DNA of 64,000 nt, taken from the NCBI GenBank assembly GCA_003194525.1, contig NBIV01000028.1:62001-126000 (forward strand), given 5' to 3'. Position numbers and translations under genes: made by a program. The notes under the pieces are model-generated. The model worked only from the letters and a program-made list of their open reading frames with translations. It ran no database searches and was not told the origin of the DNA. Positions 19,880 to 30,095 of the stretch are shown here, in pieces (the first letter of the stretch is position 1; each line of letters starts with the position of its first letter). Origin of the DNA: Gracilariopsis chorda (Eukaryota > Rhodophyta > Florideophyceae > Gracilariales > Gracilariaceae).

Positions 19880-20064
19880 CGTGGGACTGCCGTTTGGGAT
19901 CGGATCGGTGGCTGGCTGCCCGTAGAAGAGAGGGTTACGCGCTTCGAGTTGGGACCAAGTGTGCCCTTTTTTGAGAGAAATACCCGAGGATAGGTAATGC
20001 TGTCCTCCTCGGGTATCTTATGGGCTCGTGGGTTGCCTTCCAGCGTGCTGATAATTCTGACGGG

Positions 20065-20871
20065 TCAAGTCGACTGCGCTCCACGGGGCGTTCGCTTCTC
20101 GCTCACCAGCTGCCAGTTGGGGCTGCTCCCTTCGCGTAGCCAGCTGAAGTCCTTCACGTCGTTCCAACAGCCCTTACGTCCGTCCAAAACCAGCTCGCCA
20201 AAGCGCATGCTATCACAATTCTCGATTATCGGCGCGCTTCCAGAGCACGTCCACAACGAGCATGCGTGCGATTCGTGGATACGCAGTTGGTGACAAGCCA
20301 CTTCAATATCACATCCGTCGCAGTTGGACATGAATACAGATCCGTCTACGAACGCACCTTCCACGTGACAGCGCGTAAGCTGCGAGAAACGTAAAGCGCG
20401 TAGACTGCCTTTGAGCGAAACGCGCACGTTTGTGAGACCGACCAACGAAACATTCTGTTCGCGCAATGAATCAAGCTCGATTTTGCCGTTGCGAACGCTG
20501 GCAGAATCAATCAGCAAACCGTTTTCAGCCGCGCGTGGCGCTTTCTGCGGCGTCAAGGCGGCATCTTGTTTGGGCGGTTGGGCGATTACTTCTGACGGTG
20601 TCTGCGTGAAGCGAAATCTACGACGAGGTTTGAGCCGCGTTCGAACGTTGTCCACTTCAAGTTCCAGGGCGGACAGGGTCTCTGAATTCCGACGAATGTC
20701 ATATTTGGTCCACCATTCCGCGCCCTGCGCTACGAGCTCTCGAAGGGAGTCCAGCTGCGCGCTTAGGGATGGGAGTGAGGTGATCGAGGCGGAGTTTATG
20801 GCGGCTTTCAGTAGGTTGCATTTCGAAATGAAGTTGGCTTCCAGCTGCTCTGCTTTTGATGGCGTGTTCAT
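20065..20871 (-). CDS. TBCC: Tubulin-folding cofactor C (TBCC)
   Basis: 268 residues, ATG start. The N-terminal 80 residues form a helical spectrin-like region (LDSLRELVAQGAEWWTKYD). Residues about 115-265 are the beta-helical C-CAP/cofactor C domain, with CHQLRIH carrying the Gln-Leu-Arg arginine-finger site (Arg about 197), followed by SAPIIENCDSMRFG. TBCC stimulates GTP hydrolysis by beta-tubulin in the cofactor D/E complex and so releases folded tubulin dimers. The arginine finger being present suggests an active GAP. It is short for the family (human about 346 residues), mainly in the linker. Single exon. Confidence 0.85.
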   Translation of the reverse strand: MNTPSKAEQLEANFISKCNLLKAAINSASITSLPSLSAQLDSLRELVAQGAEWWTKYDIRRNSETLSALELEVDNVRTRLKPRRRFRFTQTPSEVIAQPPKQDAALTPQKAPRAAENGLLIDSASVRNGKIELDSLREQNVSLVGLTNVRVSLKGSLRALRFSQLTRCHVEGAFVDGSVFMSNCDGCDIEVACHQLRIHESHACSLWTCSGSAPIIENCDSMRFGELVLDGRKGCWNDVKDFSWLREGSSPNWQLVSEKRTPRGAQST

Positions 20872-21418
20872 TTGGGGATGCGGTGGAAAAAAGCGCGACG
20901 CGTTGAGGATTGGGGCGGGGAGGATTAGGTGACCGGATCGTCACACGATGCGGTTGGTTAGGTGTTTGTTGTAGGCGTGTTTTGGCGGGATACAGTACGC
21001 TCTTGCAGGCTCGCGCACTTCGTAGATAAATAGAGGGAGTTGTAGCTCGGCGTGCTTGGCGACTTTTCTGATCGGGTCGTAGCCAAAAAAGGAAAGGTGA
21101 AGCAACGTGCGATCACGACTTATGTTCGTGACAAATGTGGGGCGTGCAAAACAAAGCCTTTTGGCGTACAGGACAAGAAAGGCTGTCCTTCATTTACGAC
21201 ATGCGTTGAGATGGTTCTAAAGCACACACAACATGATAAAAAGAGTAGGCAGTCTTCACACAACAGGGTAATCCAAGTAGTGTTGCGAAGTATCTACAAA
21301 GACGCGCAGAGAAATTCATATGTGAGTCCCTTCCAACTTGTGTAAACCGTAGAGATTGCGAATAATATTACAAACGACACACACACACATCAACGTAGTT
21401 TCTTGTGGTTGGCGTGGC
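20872..21418. other. Intergenic, no gene seen
   Basis: 547 bp between two minus-strand genes; it must hold the 3' end of the SUMO-interacting-motif gene and the promoter of the cofactor C gene. A (CA)n microsatellite lies near 21377. The frame at 21052-21345 has no ATG start and no similarity that I can see. Confidence 0.5.
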
Positions 21419-22945
21419 TCAGTGACGGCGAAGTGGCGGTTGGTTGGCGATGCGACCGCGTCGAGCAGTGAGTACTTGAGCGGCTTCCCTTATACGTTCA
21501 TCCTCCGAGTCAGAGCACAGGTTAACAACTTCAACGTCATCGTCAAGCAGCACCTCAGAAGAAGGAAAGCGTTGATTCGGTTCATCACACAAGTTAATCA
21601 CCTCAACTTGCGAAGTCGAAAGCGGCGTCCTACGACGGTGTTCGTCACGACGCTCATCATGGTTACGAAAATGACGACGACGGATACTTGCATACGAATT
21701 GACATTGATGACGGGCTGATGCACCCCGGTTTGAGTGCCGACTTCAAGAAGTCTCATCTTTCTGGGCGGCGAGACGGGACGGCGTGAAAATGCGCCTGCG
21801 AGAAGGCTGTGACGAGAGAGAGGACGGTGTGCATATCGCGGAGCAGAGCGGGTGGAAGCGGAAGATGAACGGGTATGAGAAGAGTTTGAAACGACTTGAC
21901 CGAGCGCAAGACTGGGTGGACTGGGCGGTGCGACTCGACGAAGACGGCGTTTGTCGATGGCGGGGGTGCGCTGCGTGATACGTTGAAACGAACGGCGTCG
22001 AGAGGGAGAATGCGACAAGTTGCGAATGTCGTGCGATACCGATGATGACGACGCACTGGTGCTGCGACGGCGACGGCGGGGAGGGGTGTCTGCGGCGGGC
22101 GGCGAATGCGGTACGTAGACGACTTCGGACGGTTCTGTACTATCGGCTCGGCGCGGCGTAGAGTTACGATGAAGAGCGCCTTCAGACGAGGAGACGTCAC
22201 AAGAGCGCTCACGCGACGCGTCAAGCGGCGAGGGGGAGCGCGAAGGCGTTCTGTAAGCGCGCGACGCACCGTCAGACGCGTCGCGCGGCGAGTCGCGCTC
22301 AGGTGTGACGCATTGCACGGAGGAATTTTCGGGACTGGTGGGGTAGGAGCGGTACGGGTCGCCGGCGGAGATTTGCGCGATGGTGAGTTGCGAGAATTTG
22401 CGCGCACGGCTGGACAATGGTTCCACGTGTTTGTTGAGGGCGTCTAGGAAGCTGCGCGGTTTGGCCAGCCGGGGCAGGCGTTGCTGTGGCGCGGCTGTGG
22501 AAATGGTGGTGGGTGGCGGCCGCGGCGGTGGGGGAGGGGTGTGTGACAAGTGGCCTTCTTCTTCGTCCGCGTCGACAGCGTAGTCCGGGGGCGGCGAGGC
22601 CGCCGCGTCTGACGACGCGGAGTGTGATTCGGATGATGAGGGTTCTTCATCGGCGAGGTCGTCGAGGCGGGGGCGCTTTCGAATGGGCGGTGAGGAGAGC
22701 GGACCGGATCGTCGAGGGGGGGGCAGTTTCATGCGCCGGGGGGAGGGGGAAGCGGGCGTGACGGGGGGACGGTGATCGGGGCCGATGAAGTTGGAGGAGG
22801 ACGAGGTGCGCGCGGTGGAGCGGGAGGGCGATGCTGACGGGGTGCGAGGGCACAAGTCGCCGAGCGCTATGGCGCGACGAGGCTGAGCGCGAAGGGAGCG
22901 CGTCACACTGCGCGCGGGGGACACGCGGCTTCGACGGATCGGCAT
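21419..22945 (-). CDS. Disordered nuclear protein with tandem SUMO-interacting motifs
   Basis: 508 residues, ATG start, single exon. Almost the whole chain is Ser/Arg/Pro-rich and predicted disordered, with many SP and TP sites and an acidic patch near residue 130. Two strong SUMO-interacting motifs lie near the C-terminus: VEVINLCDE (about 447-456) and VEVVNLCSDSEDE (about 470-482). Each has a hydrophobic core flanked by acidic or phosphorylatable residues. A third, weaker candidate is VVYVPHSP near 275. No RING, nuclease or other catalytic domain is visible, so it is not a SUMO-targeted ubiquitin ligase on its own. A scaffold in SUMO-rich nuclear bodies is the natural inference. Function unknown. 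Confidence 0.6.
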   Translation of the reverse strand: MPIRRSRVSPARSVTRSLRAQPRRAIALGDLCPRTPSASPSRSTARTSSSSNFIGPDHRPPVTPASPSPRRMKLPPPRRSGPLSSPPIRKRPRLDDLADEEPSSSESHSASSDAAASPPPDYAVDADEEEGHLSHTPPPPPRPPPTTISTAAPQQRLPRLAKPRSFLDALNKHVEPLSSRARKFSQLTIAQISAGDPYRSYPTSPENSSVQCVTPERDSPRDASDGASRAYRTPSRSPSPLDASRERSCDVSSSEGALHRNSTPRRADSTEPSEVVYVPHSPPAADTPPRRRRRSTSASSSSVSHDIRNLSHSPSRRRSFQRITQRTPAIDKRRLRRVAPPSPPSLALGQVVSNSSHTRSSSASTRSAPRYAHRPLSRHSLLAGAFSRRPVSPPRKMRLLEVGTQTGVHQPVINVNSYASIRRRHFRNHDERRDEHRRRTPLSTSQVEVINLCDEPNQRFPSSEVLLDDDVEVVNLCSDSEDERIREAAQVLTARRGRIANQPPLRRH

Positions 22946-24329
22946 TGCGGATGCGCGTTGCTGTTCCTCTGCAGGCGGCGCGTGTGTGACGTGGCGGCGA
23001 CTGGGCGGCGACTGAGTGGCCTGGCTGGCGGCGTCGTGCGGGCTGACGGGGGTGGCTGCTCCCTTGGCGCAGGACGGCGTCTCTGGGACTTTTCAGGATA
23101 AGTTTCGATGGCGGTTGCCGGTTGCTGACTGTTGCCGGGCTGGTGATCTCCCTCTGCGTAGCTTGGGGCTGGGGGTGTTGGATATGTCTTAGTGTGGTTA
23201 ATTGCTCTGCTTCTGCTGTTGCAGGCACGAGCTTATGCTATTGGGTCGTCTGTTTAAGTGAACAATATGACGTTACCTCTCACAGAAGGTGGCTCTTTAG
23301 GCTCTTCGGCTTCTGGTAGTACTCGACTGAACGGTAGGAGGCACTAGGCACTCTTCTCCCGTCAGAGGAAGATAAAATTCCTGTCTGTACTTTAGCAAAA
23401 TGCTCAAGCGTACCAGAAAAATTTGATGTATTACCGCTCAAATGCGAGATACGAAAGTGACAGGACAGTGGTCAAATGCGATGCTCCCGATCTTACACAA
23501 TGGTGGCCGTGCGGCACACAGATCTGCAAAACACGCAAAGACAAAGAAAGCAACGGCGCGAAGCACCAGTTGTCAGTGAAACAGGCTTGGAAGGAGAAGG
23601 GGGCGCTGCAGCGGCTGGTGTTGCCAGGAGCGCCGGAGAGAGTAAGCAATCGGGGCGTCGGGCCCGCTATTTATACACTTTTCGACCCCCCAGAAACGGG
23701 CCCAAAAACGGACCCCGCGCCGCACCGCGGCAAATGCACAGTGTTGCACCTCAGTTACACAGCCGCGCCCGACGCAATTGTATCCGCTTTGTATCACGCC
23801 TGCGTTTGTGACGGTGTGCGCCTGTTTTTTCGTCTCACTTGATCCGGTTGCGGTGGCGCACCATTTCGTTCCGGCGAATAGCGCGGGGCAGATTCGAGAC
23901 CGCTGCTCGCGCTCGCTCGATGAGGTGTCGCGTGCACGTGCATGCACTGCGCACGCTCCCGTCGTGCTGTCTCGACGTGTGGCCCGGAGCGCTCAAACCT
24001 GCGCCTGCGCAGATTCTTCGGAACCCCCTTCCGTCATGGAACGCAGTGTAAGGTGGTTGGACCGCGTTGGAACGCTATACACGTGCACGTCGTGTATATC
24101 AAGAAACGTGGATGACGGTTACACGTAGCCCACTTGTTTGCACTCTGTTGGCACGCGTTTGCCCTACACGCTGAATCTTCGTCACTCCCACGTTGAAAGC
24201 TAGCTAGTAGGTGCAGCTGTCGGGAGAGCGAAAGATAGCGTCCTGCGCTCAGGTCTTCTTCAGCTCAGATTCTCCCCCACGTCATCGTCCGCTCTCTGAG
24301 ATCCTCAATTCTGTGCATCTGTGTGCGTC
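22946..24329. other. Divergent intergenic region, no gene recognised
   Basis: 1.4 kb between the start codons of the minus-strand SIM protein and the plus-strand M13 peptidase. It must contain both promoters. A TATTTATAC box-like sequence lies near 23668. Frames at 23423-23842 and 23573-23947 resemble nothing known and overlap each other on opposite strands. Confidence 0.5.
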
Positions 24330-26466
24330 ATGGTGGCTCTTGTCAACGGTATCGATGTTTCTAACCTGGACACCTCCGTCTCTCCGGTGTCCGATTTTTA
24401 TCGATTTGCAAACGGCGGATGGTTACAGCGCAATCCAATCCCTGAGGAATACTCCAGATGGGGTGCATTCGAAGAGTTGGTAGAGACCGGCAACACTCAA
24501 CTGCGTCAAATTCTGGAAGAGTGTTTACAAGATGACAGTAACACCGATCCGAATCGAAGCGCCGTTCGAATCGTTTATGCCACTGGAATGGACGAGAACG
24601 CTTGTGAACAGCATGCATTGCAGCCGATTCAAGACGTCTTGAGCGCTATTCAACAGCTTGATGAACCGCATCAAGTGCTCTTGCTGTCGGCCACCATGCG
24701 TTCGGAAATGGGCGTCACTCCTGGCGGATTTGCGTTCTATAGCTTGCCAGATGCGAAGAACAGCTCTTGGGAGGTTTTGGGACTGTCTCAGTCCAATTCG
24801 CTCGGTATTGGAGATCGCGACTTTTACTTTAGGGAAGATAAACAGCACATTCGTGACAAGTATGTCGAACACGTTGCAAGAATGCTCGTGCTCACCGGTT
24901 GCGATCAACACACTGCTGATGAAAAGGCCAAGCACCATATGGATTTGGAAACTAAGATTGCTGCTTCTTGCCGCACCAAGACGGAGATGCGAGACCCGTT
25001 GAAGACCTATAACAAGTTTGACGGCGTTGACGACCTTGTGGAACGGACCAAGTCGGATGATAATCAGTTGCCGTGGGCTAAGTTTTTTGAGCTTGTTGCG
25101 CTTTCTGACAGTGCTACCAAAACCATTATCGTTGACAACCCCGACTTCTTTGTCAACTTTACGAAGCTGCTGTATGAGGTTGAAATGGATGTGTGGAAGA
25201 CCTATCTCACCTACCATGTCATGAAAAGAATGGCCAATTACCTCTCCAAGGCCGTCAAAGAAGAGCATTTTGCCTTCTTCGGCACCGTCATGACAGGGCA
25301 GCCGGAAATGAAACCGCGCTGGAAACGCGTTTTGAACAGCGGTGTCACCGCTCTCTTAGAGCACTGTCTTGGAATTTTGTACACCGAACGTCATTTCACG
25401 CCGTCTGCCAAGCAGGCGTGCTTGGAAATGGTCCACGTTCTCACAGATGTTCTCTCAAAGAGAATAGACGTGTTGGACTGGATGCAAGAGGAAACCAAAG
25501 CTAAGGCAAAACTGAAACTGGCGCACTTTCGACCGATGATCGGATACCCGGATAAATGGGAGGTGGAAGACATCCCCGAATTGGTCGACAAGCTTTCCAT
25601 GGACCAGTCGTATGCGGCGAATGTTCGCGCGTGTAACGTGCGTAACTTCAAAAAGGTTATTGACCGAATTGACAAACCGGTTGATCCGCATCGATGGGAA
25701 ATGCCACCTACAATGGTGAACGCTTACTTTCACCCTCTCAAGAATGTTATCGTGTTCCCCGCTGCCATTCTGCAACCGCCTTTCTTCTTCCACCCCACCG
25801 AGGAATCACCTTTTGGAGACCCTGCAGTCAATTTCTCAGCAATTGGTGCTGTGATTTGTCATGAGATCTCGTAAGTTTTATACTTCATATTGTTTCTACG
25901 CACTCTATCTTGCACACTTTCAGCAACTAACTGAATCTTCTGCCTTGTCATGTTTCTTTCTCCTTTCCTTCATCGCTTCGCGCAGACATGGATATGATGA
26001 TCAAGGACGTAAGTTTGACGCGAAAGGTGAACTTGTAGACTGGTGGACAAAGGAAGACGCAGCCGAATATGAAAGACGGGCGGCCAACATGGAAAAGCTA
26101 TGCAGCGATTATAAGTTCTTTGACAAGAACTTGAACGGAAAGCTCTGTCTTGGAGAAAACATTGCGGACTATGGCGGCGTGAAGCTGTCTTATGCCGGTC
26201 TCAAGGCCTTCATGGACAAGCATGGACGCTTGCCTGATACGGATGGATTCACGCCGGAGCAACGCTTTTTCTTGGGCTGGGCTACCATCTGGCGTAATAA
26301 TATCAGGGAGGAGAACGCTTTGCAACGGATTATAATGGATCCGCATGCGCCAGGTGAATTCCGTGCGAACATTGTTCAAGTCATTGACGACTTCTACGAG
26401 GCGTTTGGAGCGAAGGAGGGCGACGCGATGTATCAACCACCAGAAGCAAGATGTGAGATTTGGTAG
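24330..26466 (+). CDS. M13-family zinc metallopeptidase (PepO/neprilysin-like)
   Basis: Exons 24330-25870 and 25986-26466 give 673 residues. The family signature is complete: N-terminal SDFYRFANGGWL; NAYFHPLKNVIVFPAAILQPPFF before the active site; zinc motif HEISH followed by GYDDQG; and the third ligand in GENIADYGG. The 115-bp intron (GTAAGT..GCAG) cuts the HEISH motif between Ser and the second His. M13 enzymes cleave small peptides on the amino side of hydrophobic residues. There is no signal peptide or N-terminal membrane anchor, so this is likely a soluble cytosolic enzyme like bacterial PepO rather than a membrane neprilysin. The C-terminus ends in EIW, close to the family's usual CxxW end. 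Start chosen at the ATG; the in-frame GTG upstream is unlikely in a eukaryote. Confidence 0.9.
25871..25985 (+). other. Intron of the M13 peptidase gene
   Basis: 115 bp, GTAAGT donor and TTCGCGCAG acceptor with a pyrimidine-rich stretch. Removal restores the reading frame exactly through the HExxH motif, which confirms the boundaries. Confidence 0.9.
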
Positions 26467-26660
26467 CTAGGATAGCTTTCCGTGCTCGATACCAGCAACG
26501 GCAGTGCCGTGTTAAGGCCTTTTTGCCAGTCGAAGGCGGTGTGCCATTCATCGCTGCGTGCGCTTAATCCGTGTGCGTTGTACATGGAGAAGTGTGACAT
26601 TCGGATAGGATGTCCTAGCTATGAGAGTTATATCGTTGTTTAAAGAGTTTTGTAATATTG

Positions 26661-29615
26661 TTACACGGTCACTGGGGTTAGGCTGGTTCTGAGACAGGAG
26701 GGGAGTCCCAGAAGGCTGCAAATCTCTGGTCGCCTACAGGAGGACGAGCTCTTTTGGTCGCTACAGACTCCATGAGTTAGAGTGGCTCTGCAAGACCCGG
26801 ACTCGGACTCTGTAGAGCACTGTTTGGCGGTCTCACGAACAGCATCCTTCACGCTAGGTCTGGCATGTTTTTGCTCACGATCTTCCCCACGTTCATCAGC
26901 ATGAAGTGGTTCTCTCGGGCTCCCATCCTCTGCTTGAGTGCGATCGACATCATCATCTGTAGATTGAGTAGGCCCCGTCCTTGTATCCGAATCTGCCTTT
27001 GATATTTCTGTCTCGTCCCCGTCCTCCATAACCTCAACGTCGCCACCATCATTGGCATTCGCACAATACTCAGCATCAAACGCTTCTTTCTCACTACTAT
27101 CCCCCGCTGCAGTATGGGGGTCATCATCGTCAGCTGATTGCACAGGTCCCGCGCGAACAACTGCAGCTGCGTCAAACAAATCTTCACCATCGTCTGCGAT
27201 TTCTCCTCGTGTGTCTTCATGATCTGTCGCACTGTCTTCAGCGTCATGAAGTCCTTCTTGAGAGCTGTTTTCTGCGATAATCATGTCGTCACCATCTTTT
27301 GAGGGCTTAGTTTTTGTATTTGTGAGAAACGCGTCTACATCATCACTTGAAACATCGCCTCTGTCCGCGAGTTCGCCTTTGCAGACCTCACCCGCACCCA
27401 CACGGCTTTCGTCATTGCTTGTGGACTGCAAATCATCTGCATGTCCATCTCCGTCCACCTTTAGCAACTCCGAAGCTTGAGTAGCCATGTCCGCAACCTT
27501 CTCACCTTTTTCAATATCATGATCTCCCGTAGTGTCCTCGGTATCACGCGGTTGTCTCCGAAAACCTTCGTCTATCAGAGTATAGTCGACACCATCATCT
27601 GTGGCTTGGGTAGTTTCCGTACGGACATCTGCGTCCGCGGTTGATATCTCTGAATCTGGCTCATCACCCGCCATGTCGAGCTTGTGATCTCCAGCACCGT
27701 ATTCAGTATCAACTGGTTCACTCAGATTACGACCTTCCGCTGAGCTTTGAGAGTCATTTCCTTCTGTAGAAAGAGTAGGTCCCAGCTGTGTGTCTTCATC
27801 TTCTTCATTTAGCTCTGAACCCTTATCACCATCTACAATATCACCATTATCAACCTTATGGAAATCCACGTCGTCTTCAATTTCACCAGCTTCTCTTTTA
27901 TCATCGTCTTCTACTGTGGGACGGGCGCCGAAATCATCAATCGACTGACTTGTATCTTCAAACGCATCCTGAATCGCCTCCGACAACTCTGACTCCTTCC
28001 TCTCTTCCGCAGTTGCGCGTTTGTCAGGGAAATCACTAGTACCTTGCTGGACGTTATCGACAATATCACCCGCTGGTCCCTCATCGTGCTTCTCAGTCCC
28101 AGAATCACGTAGATCGTCGTGTTCAGAACTGTCACTTACAACTCCTGCAGAAACACCCTCGACGCCCTTTTCAGCACGCGCATCTTCAAGATCCGTGTGA
28201 TCCGTTTGAACAACGCCAGCACTTGTATCAGACGGCGAAGCGTCGTCTTTATGTACTAGCGCTTCTGACTCGTTTACGACATCAGTTTCGATTGTTGACT
28301 GAATGGCATGTCGTTCTGAAATGGTGTCTTGTTCAGCTTCAGACTCGTTAGCATCGTGAGATTCGCGTTGATAATAGGGGGCCTCCTGCAATTCACTCTC
28401 CGCAGAATCATGGCGCTCTAACTCAGGCTGCTCTGCCACAGAAGGCGCAGAAGACGGTAAACGCTCGTGGTGCTCTTGTGCTGTTGATTCGGAAGTGAGA
28501 TCAACTTTAGGTTGATTATCGAGACTCTCCTCAAGTTTCGTTTCCGCTTTGAGCTCTATGGCGTGTTGAACTGTAGCGATTTCGGAATCTTTTAGAGACC
28601 GCTCTTGCAGGGGAGGTTGTTTCAAAGGTTGACGGGGAACTTGCTCAGAGTTTAACACGTCGACGACGAGATCGGTATCGGGCTGAATAAGTGGTTTGTC
28701 TTCAGCAGTTGGAGGTGTCGAGGATTGTTGTGGTTCACTTCCGGGCTGCGTCGCAGGTTGACTTGTTTCACGCTCGCCGACGTGAGCGTGAATGTCCGCT
28801 TGATGACTCGTCGCTGGTGGAGCTTCTACAACGGTTTTCTTCTCCTTCACGGGCGGAGTACTCGTACGATGAGCATGGTCGAAGGTGTGCATATCTGAGC
28901 GAGAGGAGGTATCGTAACGAGAATCAGGTGTAGAAAAGGCGGTTCTGAAAAGCCAAGCAGTGATCCTAAACGGGGTGGAAGCGATATTCACGGTGGGTCT
29001 GACGATGAAGGCATTAATGTTACTATTTTGCAAACGGCGATTTGCAACGTAGGCGGCGGCGACGAAGAAAAGCGCGAAACAAAGCACAACGACAAAATTA
29101 GCAAACAGCTCCGTTCTGCGAATAGACTTGAGTGTAGACTGTCCCGAAGTAACGGTTTCGCCATAGGTAACATGTTGATTTCGCGTAAGTTTCAACCGTC
29201 GGGTAGACTCTTCAACCACATCTCCAGCCACATTGGATCGTTGAATTTCCTCACCGACAATAGCAGCGGTTCTTCTTAACGCGTCGTTAATCTCTGCAGC
29301 AAGTCGTCCTGCGGTGCCCTGTTGAGAGTGCAGTTCGCTTTGCGGAGGTGGTTGTATGAGGGCGTTTCGATCGGCGTTCAAAGCGGCTTGTCTTGCCTTG
29401 ATTCTTGCGGATTTGACGGCTTCCCTCGCGCGAAGTATGTAGGAGGAAAGCTGTTTGAACAGGGCTGTGTCGGAGGTTTCTTCGCAGACGAGTTCTAGGT
29501 CGTCGGCTGCGCGCGATACGCGGCGTGATAGGGAGGCCAGTTGCGCGGGTGACGCGGCTGCGTTTAGGTTGTTGAGCGCGTTCATGAGCGCGGTGGCTTC
29601 TCGGGGCAGCGCCAT
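26661..29615 (-). CDS. Sec20-like Qb-SNARE with a giant acidic C-terminal tail
   Basis: 984 residues, ATG start, single exon. The N-terminal 100 residues are helical. Residues about 105-168 match the Sec20/BNIP1 SNARE region (STRRLKLTRNQHVTYG then LKSIRRTELFAN), followed by a membrane segment at 170-191. Sec20 proteins act with Ufe1/Use1-type partners in Golgi-to-ER fusion and normally stop soon after the membrane segment. Here about 790 residues follow, which would lie in the ER lumen. They are highly acidic, low-complexity, and built partly of degenerate 45-50-residue repeats around a TQSTDDDVD-like motif. No HDEL-type retrieval signal is present at the end. The last 60 residues are Cys/Ser-rich and could reflect an unrecognised last intron. 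Confidence 0.65.
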   Translation of the reverse strand: MALPREATALMNALNNLNAAASPAQLASLSRRVSRAADDLELVCEETSDTALFKQLSSYILRAREAVKSARIKARQAALNADRNALIQPPPQSELHSQQGTAGRLAAEINDALRRTAAIVGEEIQRSNVAGDVVEESTRRLKLTRNQHVTYGETVTSGQSTLKSIRRTELFANFVVVLCFALFFVAAAYVANRRLQNSNINAFIVRPTVNIASTPFRITAWLFRTAFSTPDSRYDTSSRSDMHTFDHAHRTSTPPVKEKKTVVEAPPATSHQADIHAHVGERETSQPATQPGSEPQQSSTPPTAEDKPLIQPDTDLVVDVLNSEQVPRQPLKQPPLQERSLKDSEIATVQHAIELKAETKLEESLDNQPKVDLTSESTAQEHHERLPSSAPSVAEQPELERHDSAESELQEAPYYQRESHDANESEAEQDTISERHAIQSTIETDVVNESEALVHKDDASPSDTSAGVVQTDHTDLEDARAEKGVEGVSAGVVSDSSEHDDLRDSGTEKHDEGPAGDIVDNVQQGTSDFPDKRATAEERKESELSEAIQDAFEDTSQSIDDFGARPTVEDDDKREAGEIEDDVDFHKVDNGDIVDGDKGSELNEEDEDTQLGPTLSTEGNDSQSSAEGRNLSEPVDTEYGAGDHKLDMAGDEPDSEISTADADVRTETTQATDDGVDYTLIDEGFRRQPRDTEDTTGDHDIEKGEKVADMATQASELLKVDGDGHADDLQSTSNDESRVGAGEVCKGELADRGDVSSDDVDAFLTNTKTKPSKDGDDMIIAENSSQEGLHDAEDSATDHEDTRGEIADDGEDLFDAAAVVRAGPVQSADDDDPHTAAGDSSEKEAFDAEYCANANDGGDVEVMEDGDETEISKADSDTRTGPTQSTDDDVDRTQAEDGSPREPLHADERGEDREQKHARPSVKDAVRETAKQCSTESESGSCRATLTHGVCSDQKSSSSCRRPEICSLLGLPSCLRTSLTPVTV

Positions 29616-30095
29616 TGTGAGCGGACAGCGGGGCTACCCGGGTGGTGAGGGAAGACGACGGGGACGGAGACGATGCGAGGGGTGGACTCCCGATATGATA
29701 TGGTGATAGATAACTAACACATATACAGTACACAGTACATACGGTTTGCGTGGAACGGCACGTGACGGTGCGTGGCGCACGCAGTTTCCCCCGCGAGAAG
29801 CGCTTGAAGCGTGAAACAAAACGGATGCGCAGCGGCTCCGCCAAGCGCGCATTGCAATAACTCGCCGGCGAAAAGGGTGAATTTACACCCATCGCGTAAA
29901 AAAATTAAAGGTTGCGGCACGAAGCCGAACTTGAGCGCCCTCCTACACGCTTCCAAGCAGCACCTGACGCCGGTACAATGTGCAGCACTCTTCTCCCCCA
30001 AGTCCGCTGTTACGCTTTGCCAAGCTTGAGTTTACCCCTCCTCCCTCCGCTTGCCAGTTCTGCGCTCTTCATCAGCCTATTCTACACACACATCC
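29616..30095. promoter_or_regulatory. Divergent promoter region of the Sec20-like and Hpc2-like genes
   Basis: 480 bp separate the start codons of two divergent genes, so both promoters and 5' leaders must lie here. No clear TATA box pairs with either start. Inferred from layout only. Confidence 0.45.

Noticed and set aside
21370-21385. CRISPR-like or regulatory repeat at the CA run
   Set aside because: It is a simple (CA)n microsatellite. The window is eukaryotic and has no repeat-spacer array.
23423-23947. Two frames of about 130 codons on opposite strands in the SIM/M13 intergenic region
   Set aside because: No similarity to known families, mutual overlap, and the region is needed for two promoters.
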